DNA of 14,952 bases, from the NCBI GenBank assembly GCA_003532555.1, contig DOEU01000123.1, positions 1,152 to 16,103 on the forward strand, written 5' to 3'. Position 1 is the stretch's first letter; every line of letters starts with the position of its first letter. Positions 14,753 to 14,952 of this stretch are shown here, piece by piece. The DNA is from Verrucomicrobiota bacterium (GTDB lineage Bacteria > Verrucomicrobiota > Kiritimatiellia > Kiritimatiellales > Pontiellaceae). The translations under genes and the position numbers were made by a program. Under the pieces are notes generated by a model. That model did not search any database and had not been told where the DNA came from. It saw nothing but the letters and a program-made list of their open reading frames with translations.

Positions 14753-14952
14753 TGCAGCAACCAAAGGTTTTGATTATTACGGGTTATGGGGTGAATTGTG
14801 AGGCGGAGTCAGCGGAAGCTTGGCGGCGAGCAGGTGCGGATCCAGTTTTGGTTCATGTGAATGATTTATTATCTAATCCAGAGCAGATCGATATGGTGGA
14901 TGGGTTAATGTTTGTCGGTGGATTCTCGTATGGCGACCATATGACGAGTGGG
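14752..14952 (+). CDS. purQ: PurQ, FGAM synthase glutaminase subunit, 5' end only
   Basis: The first 67 codons of a gene running off the window. The peptide KVLIITGYGVNCEAESAEAW at 5-24, then VGGFSYGDH at 55-63, is typical of the N-terminal glutamine amidotransferase of formylglycinamidine ribonucleotide synthase: it corresponds to PGxNC and PGGFSYGDY in PurQ. The catalytic Cys, His and Glu are beyond the end. The start overlaps pyrF by one base. A separate PurQ is expected from the N-terminal Met, though a longer polypeptide downstream cannot be excluded. Confidence 0.85.
   Translation, partial: MQQPKVLIITGYGVNCEAESAEAWRRAGADPVLVHVNDLLSNPEQIDMVDGLMFVGGFSYGDHMTSG

Overview
This window is a compact bacterial chromosomal segment with moderate GC, made almost entirely of housekeeping genes. 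The gene set suggests Verrucomicrobiota, probably an Opitutae/Puniceicoccales-type bacterium. That placement is an inference from three things: an HCF101-like Mrp protein (DUF59, P-loop NTPase, DUF971), a long NDK-like protein, and a small basic ORF starting MGIADRDYMR. It was not tested by any search. I see no insertion sequence, prophage, CRISPR array or other sign of mobile DNA.

Left part (1-4715): the 3' half of an iron-sulfur cluster assembly operon on the + strand: sufC (3' end only), sufD, sufS, sufU, a SufT-like DUF59 gene and an mrp/HCF101-like gene. The first four are translationally coupled by 1- or 4-base overlaps. Together they supply the sulfur donor (SufS with its zinc partner SufU), the scaffold (SufBCD) and probable maturation/carrier factors (SufT and Mrp). 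A rhomboid-like membrane protein with a cysteine-rich tail and a large NDK-like protein (4740-6465) follow closely on the same strand and may be co-transcribed.

Middle part (6462-11824): glycyl-tRNA synthetase on the - strand; a small one-helix membrane-anchored protein on the + strand; then tlyA (rRNA methyltransferase) and a secreted alpha/beta-hydrolase on the - strand. The hydrolase diverges from an SGLT-type sodium/sugar symporter. The 121-base gap between them holds a 15-base dyad that could be a shared operator.

Right part (11825-14952): a - strand tRNA-Gly(UCC) with a good sigma70-type promoter, an encoded CCA and a UUCG-loop terminator. Next come a 48-residue basic ORF on the - strand, trmB on the + strand, a HAD phosphatase on the - strand, a Dabb-domain protein, pyrF, and the 5' end of purQ coupled to pyrF. 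Translation and RNA modification (glyS, tlyA, tRNA-Gly, trmB), Fe-S assembly and nucleotide synthesis (pyrF, purQ) dominate.

A striking architectural feature is that all three convergent gene pairs have overlapping or abutting stop codons, with no room for terminators. The least understood items are the NDK-like protein, the rhomboid pseudoprotease with a zinc-ribbon-like tail, the Mrp fusion with an altered CxxC motif, and two small ORFs (8102-8419 and 12006-12152). I found no convincing novel multi-gene system.
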